In this document: positions 19,701-28,568 of the stretch, in pieces | Position numbering within the stretch: position 1 is the first letter of the stretch | Layout of the letters: each line of letters starts with the position of its first letter | Assembly (NCBI GenBank): GCA_009599575.1 | Contig: VWND01000049.1 | Span: 1-32,401, forward strand | DNA: 32,401 nucleotides | Direction: 5' to 3' | From: Blumeriella jaapii | Taxonomy: Eukaryota > Ascomycota > Leotiomycetes > Helotiales > Drepanopezizaceae | Translations under genes and position numbers: made by a program | The notes under the pieces: generated by a model | Database searches by the model: none | Told to the model about the DNA's origin: nothing | What the model saw: only the letters and a program-made list of their open reading frames with translations

Positions 19701-21197
19701 TAGATGGTTCACCTTTCGATCTACTCCATTTGTTCTCACCATCTATGTCGTTATTCCATCATATCATGGAAAATTCTATTGCACGGGTCCGCTTCCTTTC
19801 ATGGAAGTGGTCCGTGCATGCCATTTTCCTCCACATCCCTTTGGCAGCCTTGTCGTTTGACCCCACAATCACTGATCCTTTGCAGCTATGAACAGATTCG
19901 CCAACCTGCCTCTTGAGTCACTTGGTGGTGAGATCTATGCCCTGTGCAAGGACCAACATGGCTGCCGCTATCTGCAGAAGAAGCTCGAGGACCGCAATCC
20001 TGAACAGGTCCACATGATTTGGCTCGAGACCAACCAACACGTTGTTGAGCTGATGACCGATCCATTTGGTAACTATCTCTGCCAGAAGTTGCTCGAGTAC
20101 TGCAACGACGACGAGCGTACTGTCCTCATCGAGAATGCCTCCCACGACCTTGTCCGCATCGCTCTCAACCAACACGGAACCAGAGCCCTCCAAAAGATGA
20201 TCGAGTTCATCTCCACCCCTGTCAGATCAAAACCATCATCGAGGCGCTTCGTTACAGAGTTGTGGAGCTCATCCAAGACCTGAATGGCAACCACGTCATT
20301 CAGAAGTGTCTCAACAAGCTCTCCTCGGCTGATGCTCAGTTCATCTTCGATGCTGTGGGAAATCACTGTATCGATGTTGGAACTCATCGCCACGGCTGCT
20401 GTGTTCTTCAACGTTGCATTGACCATGCCTCGGGCGAGCAGAAGGCTTGGTTGATTCGTCAAATCTCCAACAATGCTTTCGTCCTGGTCCAAGATCCATT
20501 CGGCAACTACGTTGTTCAGTACATCCTCGATCTCAACGAGCCTATCTTCACCGAGCCCTTGGTTGGCATGTTCCAGGGCCATGCTGGTCAGCTTTCCAAG
20601 CAAAAGTTCAGCTCCAATGTCATTGAGAAATGCCTTCGCTGCGCTCAGGAGCCCTCCAAGGACATGCTCATCGAGGAGATGCTTCAACCAGCTGAGCTTG
20701 ACCGTCTTCTCCGCGACTCGTTTGCGAACTACGTCATCCAAACCGCCCTCGACTACGCTAATCCTCCCATGAAGGCTCGTCTCATCGAGGCTATTCGCCC
20801 ATACTTGCCTGCCATTCGCACCACTCCCTATGGTCGCCGAATCCAAGCCAAGATCCAAGGCAACGAAGGTCGTAGTGGTCCATCCAGCGGCCAGATCACT
20901 CCCGTGGAGTCCATGGAGGCCTCTCGACACATTCCTCGTCGTCACCAACGTGCTGCTTCCAATGCCTCTGCCAAGACCCCAGTCAGCCCATACTCCAACG
21001 GCTACGTCCCAGCTGCTGCCGCCAACCATGCTGTCGCCAACGGTCTGGCATCTCCTCCAGCCGGCGCCAATTTCCCGTCCAGCGATCAACTGGTCTCTGG
21101 ACAAGCCCAGCAAGCCTATCCCTACCTCTACAACAGAGGAGCTTCTGGCAGCCAGACCGGTAACGGAAATGGAAACGGCAACGGCAACTGGTTGTAA
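16710..21197 (+). CDS. PUF4: Pumilio-family (Puf4-type) RNA-binding protein
   Basis: PUF proteins bind UGUA-containing 3' UTR motifs in the cytoplasm and control mRNA decay and translation. Proposed exons: 16710-16976, 17124-17144, 17310-17770, 18519-18714, 18766-19637 and 19886-21197. The N-terminal part (MAYANSTSDRMDELRFRSQQ, LTRRFTTDSGRVPTM, then a coiled-coil-like KRRFEAEMQLLDLQQRREEQ) is, from memory, shared by filamentous-fungal members. Eight PUF repeats follow from about residue 607, with cores GCRYLQ, GNYLCQ, GTRALQ, GNHVIQ, GCCVLQ, GNYVVQ, SSNVIE and ANYVIQ, then a flexible tail ending GNGNGNGNW. The best yeast match from memory is Puf4. The model needs one missing base near 18827, 19302 and 20222; with those restored, the exons sum to 1,044 codons with all splice phases consistent. 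The gene symbol is by homology. Confidence 0.92.
17124..17144 (+). other. 21-nt microexon of the PUF gene
   Basis: The acceptor GCGTAG ends at 17123, with a CTGAC branch site just upstream, and the donor GTAAGC starts at 17145. The enclosed 21 bases encode TYHKVQL in phase 0. They join exon 1 (…QEYGPS) to exon 3 (LEKKKLEYERLREQ). Skipping it would keep the frame, so alternative inclusion is possible. Both flanking introns (147 and 165 nt) have standard boundaries. Confidence 0.6.
17771..18518 (+). other. 748-nt intron of the PUF gene with leader-like content
   Basis: The donor GTAAGT at 17771 and a CTAAC branch site followed by CCCCAAAG at 18518 join STNA to LNRYSMPVTKS in phase 2. At 748 nt it is well above most introns in this window. 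Its second half (about 18230-18500) is pyrimidine-rich, with CTCTCCTCTCTTCTCTC followed by ACAACCACACAAGCACACA. That pattern looks like a fungal transcription start plus leader. The first ATG after the acceptor is at 18535, in frame. Confidence 0.5.
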
Positions 21198-22369
21198 CTT
21201 TCAGTCCCGTTATGACGATACGATCTTTATGCTTGTAACGGTACGAGGAATGATCTTTTCGGATCATTTGGCTTCGCATTTCATCCACTATTGCATCACC
21301 CTTGGGTAATCTTCCTGGATGTCCTCGCAAGACTCACGATTGTTTTCACGACGAATTTACGGCCCTTTGATTGTTACACTAGCAGCATTCCGAGGTTCTG
21401 CTTCACAGCGGTCCTTTTCTTATCATCGACATTGCATCATGCCGGCGTTCTTCCCTTTGCCCTTTGGACTTTTAGCTGCTCTCTGTACAACACCAGCTCT
21501 TGATTCTTACAACCACACCACAAAGGATCTGCGGCACGAAAGCATGAACGCAAAGCGCAAGGTACCACACTTACTACACCGAGCAATTTGCGCGGCTCGC
21601 CCTTGTACCTGTACCTCGGCTGAGATGGATGACATAGACCGAACTCTTTTACTTTTCCTTTTGGCCCTCGCTTTCTTCTATCGGTCCTTTCTCGTTCTCC
21701 TCTGCCTTTCACCTCCAGATTTATGGTGATGATGGAGCTGGAGGCGGTTGGTGGCTTGAGGCATCGCGCAGACATCTTGTGTTAACACATTCTGCACGTT
21801 TTCTCTTCTTGCTCTGCCCAGCCTCCTCGTCTCTCCTCTTCCCGAGAAGAAGATGAGGAGGTCTTGGTGCCACTTTGTCCCTTGGCCTTTCACCAATCAT
21901 GAAAGATCGACCGACCAAATAGGGCTTTCTGCTGCGCTGCTTGCCAGGTTCTCCCATCTCCTTCCGTCCTGTCCATCTGGCTTGGCATCTGGCTTTAGCC
22001 GTGATGAGGCGGAGCGGGGACCGGGCCACCTGTGATTACCAACATTATTAGTTTTCCGATCTTCTTTGCTCATTGGCGGTCATGGTGGATCTCTCTGATA
22101 GGCAGTGTTTCTGACCCTCTTCTGCTCGTTAGCTAGAGAGTGTTGCGCGCGCGGGAATTGCCATGCCGTACCAAAAACAGCCAGTCTTGATGCGGTGATG
22201 TGATGTGATGTGATGTGAAATGTGTCGTCTGGTTCTGTCTGTGACATGTAACCTAACAGCAATATTAACACTGCACGTAGGTAGTTCGTTTTTCGTATCA
22301 GAAGGGCTATAACTCGATCGATCGGAAGGCATGATTGGTGGTTGAGTGAGATATCCGTAGATGTCATGC

Positions 22370-22420
22370 TACTGTACTGTACTGTACTGTACTTACCTAC
22401 CTACAGTACTATACTGCACA
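22370..22420. repeat. TACTGTAC / TACCTACC simple-repeat cluster
   Basis: Four to five overlapping TACTG units are followed by TTACCTACCTACAGTAC. It is the same motif family as at 12895-13130. Confidence 0.9.
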
Positions 22421-22508
22421 GTCTCATTTCAAGCGAGCACCGCTCCTCACCCACAACCTAATCACGTGTCCTGACCCACTTCATCACGTGTGTGAACCTC
22501 AGCTCACG

Positions 22509-22512
<4 letters not shown>

Positions 22513-22540
<28 letters not shown>
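22513..22540. repeat. T28 homopolymer
   Basis: An uninterrupted run of 28 T lies in the spacer. The exact length is likely unreliable in any assembly. Confidence 0.9.
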
Positions 22541-23019
22541 CGGTTCTTCAGTGGTGTGTGTGTGGATGTGTCGGCACAGCTACCCCCCCTTACCGTACCT
22601 TACCTTACCGTACCTTGCTGTGATGACCTGATGGCCTAAGGCTGCTTTAGAGCACGGACCACCTCACCCACAGCGTACTCTTTCTTTCCTTTCTCTTAGA
22701 CTTAGTTCTAGACAATACTGTACTGTACAAGCATCCCTCGAGGAGGAGTTTCAACGCTTCAACTCTTACCTTACCTTACCGTGCCTTACCTCTTTTTGCA
22801 CCTTCATATATAGGTACATACATAGGTACATACAGTACCGCTTCCGTCCTGTCAGCTACACAGGCATAGATGTTGGAGAAGGGGAAGATTGAGAAAGATT
22901 GAGACAGGTAGAGAAAGGTAGAGAAAGAGTCGATAGCGATCGGTTGGTTCCTGTCTGGGAAGGGTTGCCTATTTTCTGTCTGTCTTTTTTTTTTTCTTCT
23001 TTTTTTGGGCTGTTTTTTC

Positions 23020-23095
23020 TGCTTCTGCTGCTGCTTCTGCTGCTTCTGCTTCTGCTGCTGCTTCTGCTGCTTCTGCTTCTTCTTCTGCTTTTGCC
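23020..23095. repeat. CTG/CTT trinucleotide tract
   Basis: Mixed CTG, CTT and TTC triplets occur in tandem (TTCTGCTGCTGCTTCTGC and variants). It lies about 330 bp upstream of the TAD3 start, so it may be in its promoter or leader. Confidence 0.9.
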
Positions 23096-23422
23096 TTTAC
23101 CCTGATCACAGGAGTTCTCCTTTCTCGACGTGTAGCATATGCCATCATCAACTTCAGGACCCCCTTTTTCTGCAATTGCGTGTTGTCCGCATCATCCCAT
23201 ACATCGATTAGGTGACCGACCGGTCGGTTCGGTGCTGGGGAGATTTCATTATCAGCTGCCGCCCACGAGTCGGGCGCATCTTTTGATTCCTTTTCTTGGT
23301 CGCTCGGCCCAACTGTTGGGATAGCTTGGACAGAAACCCGCGCCGTTCGTCTGTGCTGCTTCGTGGTGTTCGTCCGCCGCGTGTCTTTTCAAATCTCGAA
23401 ACTTGAGAGACGCTCTAGGATA

Positions 23423-25897
23423 ATGGCGGGGCTTGTCTTTGGAGGGGAGAATGGGCAGGGGTGCAGCGAAGGTGGAGAGGGCGGTGGTGGAGATGAGGGA
23501 GGGCGAGAGGGTGGAATAGGAGGAAGAGGAGGAGGAGGAGGAGGGGTTTTCATCCCGCTGAAGACGTTGATGGAGGTTGATGGTGGGATTGGGAGGGAGA
23601 GGTTGCAGAGGGTGTACGTTACAGGCGTGGAGGCGAAGATGGCGAGTCGTGTTCTCAGGTGAGTTGGGATATGTTCTTCTTCTTCTTCTTCTTCTTTCTT
23701 CTTCTTCTTCTTCTTCTCTCTTCTTCTTCTTCTTCTTCTTCTTCTTCTTCTTCTTTCTTCTTCTTCTTCTTCTTTTCTTCTTCTTCTTCTTTCTTCTTCT
23801 CTTCTTTCTTCTTAACTTCTTCTTCTTCTTCTTCTTTCTTCTTCTTCTTTCTTCTTCTTTCTTCTTCTTCTTTCTATCTTCTTCTTCTTCTTCTTCTTCT
23901 TTCTTGTCAATTTCTTCTTCTTCTTCTCTCTTCTTTCTTCTTCTTCTCGTTCTTCTTCTCTTCTTTCTTCTTTTCTGATCTTCTTTCTTCTAAATTCTTC
24001 TTCTTCTTATTCTTCTTCTTCTTCTTCTTTCTTTCTTCTTTCTTCGCTTCTTCTTACTTCTTTCTCTCTTCTCTTCTTCTTCTATTTTTATTCTTCATTT
24101 TCTTCTCTTCTTCTTTCTTCTTCTCTTCTTCTTCCTTCTTTCTTTTCTTCTCTTAGATTCTCTTCTTCTTCTTCTTCTTCTTTCTCGTTCGGTAATCTTC
24201 TTCTTCTTCTTCTTCTTCTTCTTCTTCTTTCTCTCTTCTTCTTCTTCTTCTTCTCTTGGGCCCTCTTTCCAAGTTTGGGCGTTCAAGTCTTGGAAATCAG
24301 AGGCGAGGGATAGAGGGGTTGATGGTTTGTGTTAACAGTGGGGATGGGGATTCTGGCTTCGTTTGATTTTGGGTACGGCTTTTCTTGCGGATCTTGCATT
24401 TGTTGCTCGTGTTCTTTCTTCTATGATGGCTCGAGTGGGTGTAGGGGAATGGAATCGACAAGATTCAGAACAGTTCTCCTCTACCGAGAACTCGAGTTTT
24501 GTTTTGGTTTCGTCGCCTATATTCTCTACTCTGTTTGGTTTTTTGTTTGACATCTCACCGAATATCTGCCTACTCGTGTATTGCTGAGCTTTAGCAGGAC
24601 AGCATGGTACGGAGCGCAGAGAAACATACACCATCTGCCCGGGAGCGGTCTCGCTGACATCCAACACAGTCTGGTGCGTAAACTCGTCCCCGACGACGGC
24701 GGCCTCGACCTCCAGCACCTCCGCCGCGTCGCCAAACTCGCCGATCTCCCCTCGCACGTCCAGGCCCAACTCACGTCGCCCTCCGACCTGCCCGCCGAGC
24801 AGAAAGCCACGCGCCCGCTCCTTCTCATCTGTGGCCCCACCAGTGCCATCTCCTCGGCGGCCCTGCTCGCCCCTCTGACGGGCATCTTGGGCGAGGCCGA
24901 GCTCTTCGAAGTCGACGTGCCGCGGCTGGCGCCCACGAGCCAGCAGGCGGCCGAGGACTGGAGCAGGCGGTTCTGGCCGACCGTGTACAAGAAGAGTAAC
25001 CCATTTGGGCCGCATGTGAGCATTCTCGACCGCGCGGAATGCGAGATGAGGAGCGAGGCGGGAGGGTATTGTGACCTTGCCGAGGGAGTGGCTTCAGAGG
25101 TTCGAGAGAAGGGACTGGGTGAAGGGGTCGGTGTTGTGATTGTGGAGCGGAGAGAGGGCAGCGGAAGGGTTGTGGCTGTTGCGGGGGATGCCAGGTGGAT
25201 AGGATGGGAGACGAGAGAGGGTAGTGGGAACGTTTGTGCGCATGCTGTTATGAGAGCGATCGGGATGGTGGCTAGAGGGTTGAAGGAGAGACAAGACGAT
25301 GGGGTTGCGGTGGAAGAGGCTGGTGAGGAGAGAAGACACGATAGGGAGACGGGGAATGGGGGACAAGCTGCTGCCGCGTTGGAGACAGAGCCAGAAGCTA
25401 CTGGCTTCCGGGTCGAGGAATCACCCATCAAATCGACGACGGAAGAAAGCCGGGACACGCTGAGATGCGACGCTTCTAAGGCTCCATCACCAAAGGCCAC
25501 GGGAGAGAAGCACGTCGTGCCGACAAGCGAAGAGATGCAGCCACCAGGCCCAGACAGCGCCATCGACGACATCTTCCAAGACGCGCCACTTCTGGTCCTC
25601 GAGCAGCAGCACTTCGACCCCTCCGGCAACGCGAACGGCTACCTGTGCCACGAGCTCGAGATCTACTGCACCCACGAGCCGTGCGTGATGTGCTCCATGG
25701 CCATCGTGCACTCGCGCTTCGGGCGCGTGGTGTTCCGGCGGCGCATGGCCGAGACGGGCGGCTTGTGTGCTGACGGCGAGCTGGGCCACGGCCTGTTCTG
25801 GCGCAAGGAGTTGAACTGGACGTTGCTTGCCTGGCAGTGGAAGCGCGAGCGCGAGGATGAGGACGGGAGCGGCGTCGAGCCGTTCTTAAACGCCTGA
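23423..25897 (+). CDS. TAD3: tRNA-specific adenosine-34 deaminase subunit TAD3
   Basis: TAD3 pairs with the catalytic TAD2 to convert A34 to inosine in tRNA anticodons. Exon 1 (23423-23658) encodes a Gly-rich start, then FIPLKT and VYVTGVEAKMASRVL. Exon 2 (24670-25897) begins LVRKLVPDDGGLDLQHLRRVAK. Joined in phase 2 they give 487 residues, and the junction matches the family without a gap. The deaminase domain has HAV at 270-272, where catalytic members have HAE: loss of the glutamate is the TAD3 hallmark. PCVMC (Cys417, Cys420) completes the zinc site, followed by SMAIVHSRFGRVVF and ELNWTLLAWQW. About 110 residues between HAV and PCVMC are acidic, low complexity and unlike the family core. 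A TTG-initiated reading of exon 2 alone is not credible. No frame correction is needed. Confidence 0.92.
23659..24669 (+). other. 1,011-nt intron of TAD3
   Basis: The donor GTGAGT follows …GTTCTCAG at 23658 and the acceptor AACACAG ends at 24669. The exons on either side encode adjacent segments of the conserved TAD3 N-terminal region, so all intervening sequence must be removed. It contains the TTC tract 15 bases after the donor, then about 410 bases of ordinary sequence. More than one splicing step or a small extra exon cannot be excluded. Confidence 0.75.
23674..24255. repeat. TTC/CTT (GAA on the other strand) microsatellite, about 580 bp
   Basis: Nearly all of this stretch is TTC triplets with phase slips (TTTC, CTC) and short interruptions such as TTAAC, TATC, GTCAA, GATC and TAAA. 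The sense transcript of TAD3 would carry a UUC-rich polypyrimidine run; the template strand is GAA-rich. It is the largest microsatellite in the window. Confidence 0.97.
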
Positions 25898-26990
25898 TGG
25901 GGGAACGACATGTGCGGCTGGACGGTCGTTCGTGAATGACAAGTGTAGGTACATGGGGAATAGGACCGCGCTGTTCGCTTGAACGCACTCTTCTCGCCCA
26001 TCTGGAAGCTCGAAGTCGAACGAACGACCAAATGCGGAAAACCGAGATCTTCGAACTTGCGTCAGGGCGTCAATCAATCTGTGAACCGCCTCGTAACAGT
26101 GAGCGCGGATTGCTCTGGCGAGAGGCAGAACGCCAAACGCGGACAGCACAACGTGGTGGATACATGTTCTCGACCTCGCCCACCAGGAGCTGCCAGAACG
26201 TGTGCGCAAGACCAGCAGGCTCAGAGCAAATGTCGGCCGGACTCTCGTTGCTCCGACGCCAGTCCGTGGCTGCCGCACGTCACGGAGATCTTTGCGCTGC
26301 TTGTGTTTCCGGGCATCTTCACGACGCTGTGTATCCCTGAGACGTCGAGGATTACGTCCGACATGCTGTGTCGGGAGCAGGAGGTTGAGCCGAGCGCTGC
26401 GGAGGAGGATGGATGCCAGCGGGATAGGTCTATTAAAGCAATCGCTGTCTGCGCTCGAGTCCAGCCTCTGGGGCCTCTGTTGCAACGAGTGTGATATTGA
26501 GTGTGTAACTAGCTAGCACCGGGCCTCGTCCATCTGCAAGACGCATGTACTATACCAAAACACGTAGTTGCCATGCTGGATGGATGCTCTCGAACCGGTC
26601 TTTTCTCGCTTAGTCTTCTTGTGATAGGGGCAGAGCGAGAGAGAGAGGGGGGGATACGACAAAACCCCGACCCCATCTGACGGCCCGGACGTTCCGGGCC
26701 GAACGAAGTCTGTTCCGCTTCCGTGTTGTTGTTGGTACAGTAGGTATGTTTCCAGCACTGCTCGCACTTCAGAGGCCGGGTCTAGATTCTGCGTAGAACT
26801 CCTCTCCTCTCCTCTCCTCTCCTCTCCTCTCCTCTCCTACCTGATCCAGAGCCAGAGCCAGAAGCCAGAAGCCAGAAGCCAACCACAACAGCGGACAAAG
26901 TGGCTGGGAGCCGTTTAGCGTAGCGAACCCCTACAAACCTTCTCTTCTATACAGTACAGTACCTCGCGCCACACCACATCAATCAGTCGA
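25898..26990. other. Spacer downstream of TAD3
   Basis: The stretch holds the TAD3 3' flank, a (CCTCT)7 array and a TACAGTACAGTAC run near 26950. A 199-codon minus-strand frame (25886-26485) and a 171-codon plus-strand frame overlap each other in 25979-26494. Neither shows a recognisable domain, and one must be a shadow if either is real. I call no gene. Confidence 0.5.
26801..26837. repeat. (CCTCT)7 pentanucleotide microsatellite
   Basis: Seven perfect CCTCT units are followed by CCTAC. Confidence 0.95.
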
Positions 26991-27235
26991 ACATGGTCGC
27001 GGGCCAGGTGCAAGACGTTTGATGGTGATACGGGGGCGAGTGGTGATGGATGAGCTGCGGTGAAGGAAGTTGATCTTTACTTGGGTAACGGTGTCCCACT
27101 CCCCTGCGGGATGCTGGTTGTAGGTGGGGAGGGGAACTGGCTGTATCTGACCTGACCTGGAGAAGACGGTATTTCGGTTTTGCGTCGAGAGATGCGTCTC
27201 GGTTGGGTGGTGGTGCTTTCGAACTTGGCATACGT
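26985..27235 (-). CDS. Possible small protein gene (weak candidate, frame-shifted)
   Basis: A minus-strand ATG at about 27233 opens MPSSKAPPPNRDASLDAKPKYR. A second frame then reads plausibly to a stop near 26985: YNQHPAGEWDTVTQVKINFL, then a basic Ser/Thr/Arg tail. Joining them needs a frame change near 27155, either a one-base assembly error as seen in neighbouring genes or a tiny unrecognised intron. The product would be about 80 residues with no signal peptide, membrane span or family I know. The region could equally be non-coding. Confidence 0.25.
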
Positions 27236-27469
27236 GAGAGGGCTAAGTCAGCGGAGGGGGGTGGGAGGGGGGTGGGTGTACAAAGATGGGAAATCCAGAG
27301 ACGAGCGAGAAAAGAAAGGTCGGATGAAGTGTAGGGGTGAAATTTGCAGGAAAGCAAGGTACTTGTAAATGTCTAGACATCGCACTGGTGACAGAATACA
27401 GCTACATGATAGCACTGGATGCTTTATCACGCGTACTGGTCGGCCAACAGGAGCCGTTGTTATTGGTTT

Positions 27470-28022
27470 TCATTGCTTTGGCTGATATCTCTCTAACAAG
27501 CCAACATCCCAGTCCCGAAACTTCCTAGCGCTAGGAGGCAGACAGAGCGCGCTCTTTCGCAAACATTGCTCAATCTCGAGTATTGCGTCAGCCGGATATT
27601 GGATTTCCTCCGCCGTGTTACTGTCCAGTAACCCCTTGGCATCCTTCTCTGTGACCGGCTTCCAGAACACTTTCATGGCGAGATTATGGGAGCAGGCCTT
27701 TCCAGAGTCGGGAAACAGAGTAGCTTTGTAGAAGACCGATGGCGAAAGCACCCAGGCTAACAAGGACAAAGGCAAGACGGGTGGGATGCTCGTTACGCTC
27801 ATGGATGGCAAAGAGCTTGAGAGCGAGGTACCAGAGGGCAGAATTGTAGAGGAAGCACTCGCAGAAAAAGCGCGTATGGACGGCGAGAGGAGAAACTTGG
27901 AGAGGCATTGGGATTGTATGACCGAAATAAATTGAGCAGAGGCAAACAATGAAAAAGACGGCCACTGGAAAGAGTGAGACCATTGCAAGGCCACCGATGG
28001 GGATTCGAACGACAGTCGCCAT
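27470..28022 (-). CDS. Uncharacterised small membrane protein (about 183 aa, one frameshift)
   Basis: The frame starts MATVVRIPIGGLAM at 28022. Three hydrophobic spans are visible at about residues 12-33, 50-70 and 83-102 (the last around RLAFVLVSLGAFAIGLL). The first frame stops after RLWKGLLP near 27684. The next frame continues at once as NLAMKVFWKPVTEKDAKGLL and reads to a stop at 27470 with ordinary coding composition (ILEIEQCLRKSALCLPPSAR, FRDWDVGLLERYQP). Removing one base, for example in the CCC before the stop, makes a single frame of 184 codons. I think this is one gene with an assembly indel. I do not recognise the family. It is transcribed toward the spacer downstream of TAD3 and lies downstream of the HECT_2 gene on the same strand. 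Confidence 0.6.
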
Positions 28023-28228
28023 TTTGAGAGCCGTATTCCGTTTTTCTGATTATCCGTTTGTCCTAGTTGACCTCGGCAACTGGCGCAGGTAATGATCTCG
28101 GAAGTTGGATTTGCTTCGGTGGATTGTGAGATCTGTATATGATTAGAAAAGCGCTGCGACTAAGCTCCACAGCATCTCACATCGAATGTATCCCATAACA
28201 TATCTTAGAAAGAGAGAAACACCAGTAC

Positions 28229-28494
28229 TCATTCTGTCCCTCTTGCGAATCCCATCGCCATCCAAACCTCGAGGAAGATATGGAGTGCTGTAGGCAGAGG
28301 TAGGCCCTCCAGTCGACAAGTAACCCGTAGTCTGCAGAAAAGGGTAGACAAGCATGACTGCCGCGCAAGCGCAGGATGGAAGTTTAGGTGTCGATCTTGG
28401 GGATTTGTATCGGTGACCAGACCACTGACTCGCAGAGCGAGGCATGGCCACCTTCTTGATACCCTTGGTTCGGCCTTTGAGTGTACAAACGGGG

Positions 28495-28568
<74 letters not shown>

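Larger units (their letters stand above)
21198..23422. other. Spacer between PUF and TAD3 genes
   Basis: The first 500 bp or so are probably the PUF 3' untranslated region. The rest contains TACTGTAC and TACCTACC runs (22370-22405), a 28-base T run (22513-22540), TACCTTACC runs (22590-22620 and 22765-22792), CACGTG cores near 22462 and 22485, and a CTG/CTT tract (23020-23095). Frames of 60-136 codons show no family features. The promoter of TAD3 should lie in the last few hundred bases. Confidence 0.6.

Noticed and set aside
20073..21113. A 346-codon minus-strand frame
   Set aside because: It is antisense to the PUF repeats, which are clearly coding on the other strand.
23577..24156. Phe/Leu/Ser-rich frames over the TTC tract
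   Set aside because: They are translations of the microsatellite; the tract lies in an intron of TAD3.
24526..25629. A 367-codon minus-strand frame
   Set aside because: It is antisense to TAD3 exon 2 and rich in Ser, Pro and Arg, as expected of a shadow frame.
25886..26485. A 199-codon minus-strand frame downstream of TAD3
   Set aside because: It overlaps an equally long plus-strand frame and has no domain, signal or repeat that would favour it.
27000..27110. EWDTVTQ looked like the start of multiprotein bridging factor MBF1
   Set aside because: The glycine-rich block and helix-turn-helix that must follow in MBF1 are not found downstream in any frame.
27990..28020. GGATTCGAAC resembled the T-arm/B-box of a tRNA gene
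   Set aside because: It lies in the coding start of the membrane protein, with no cloverleaf partner sequences. A similar TTCGAATCC near 31173 also lacks an A-box.
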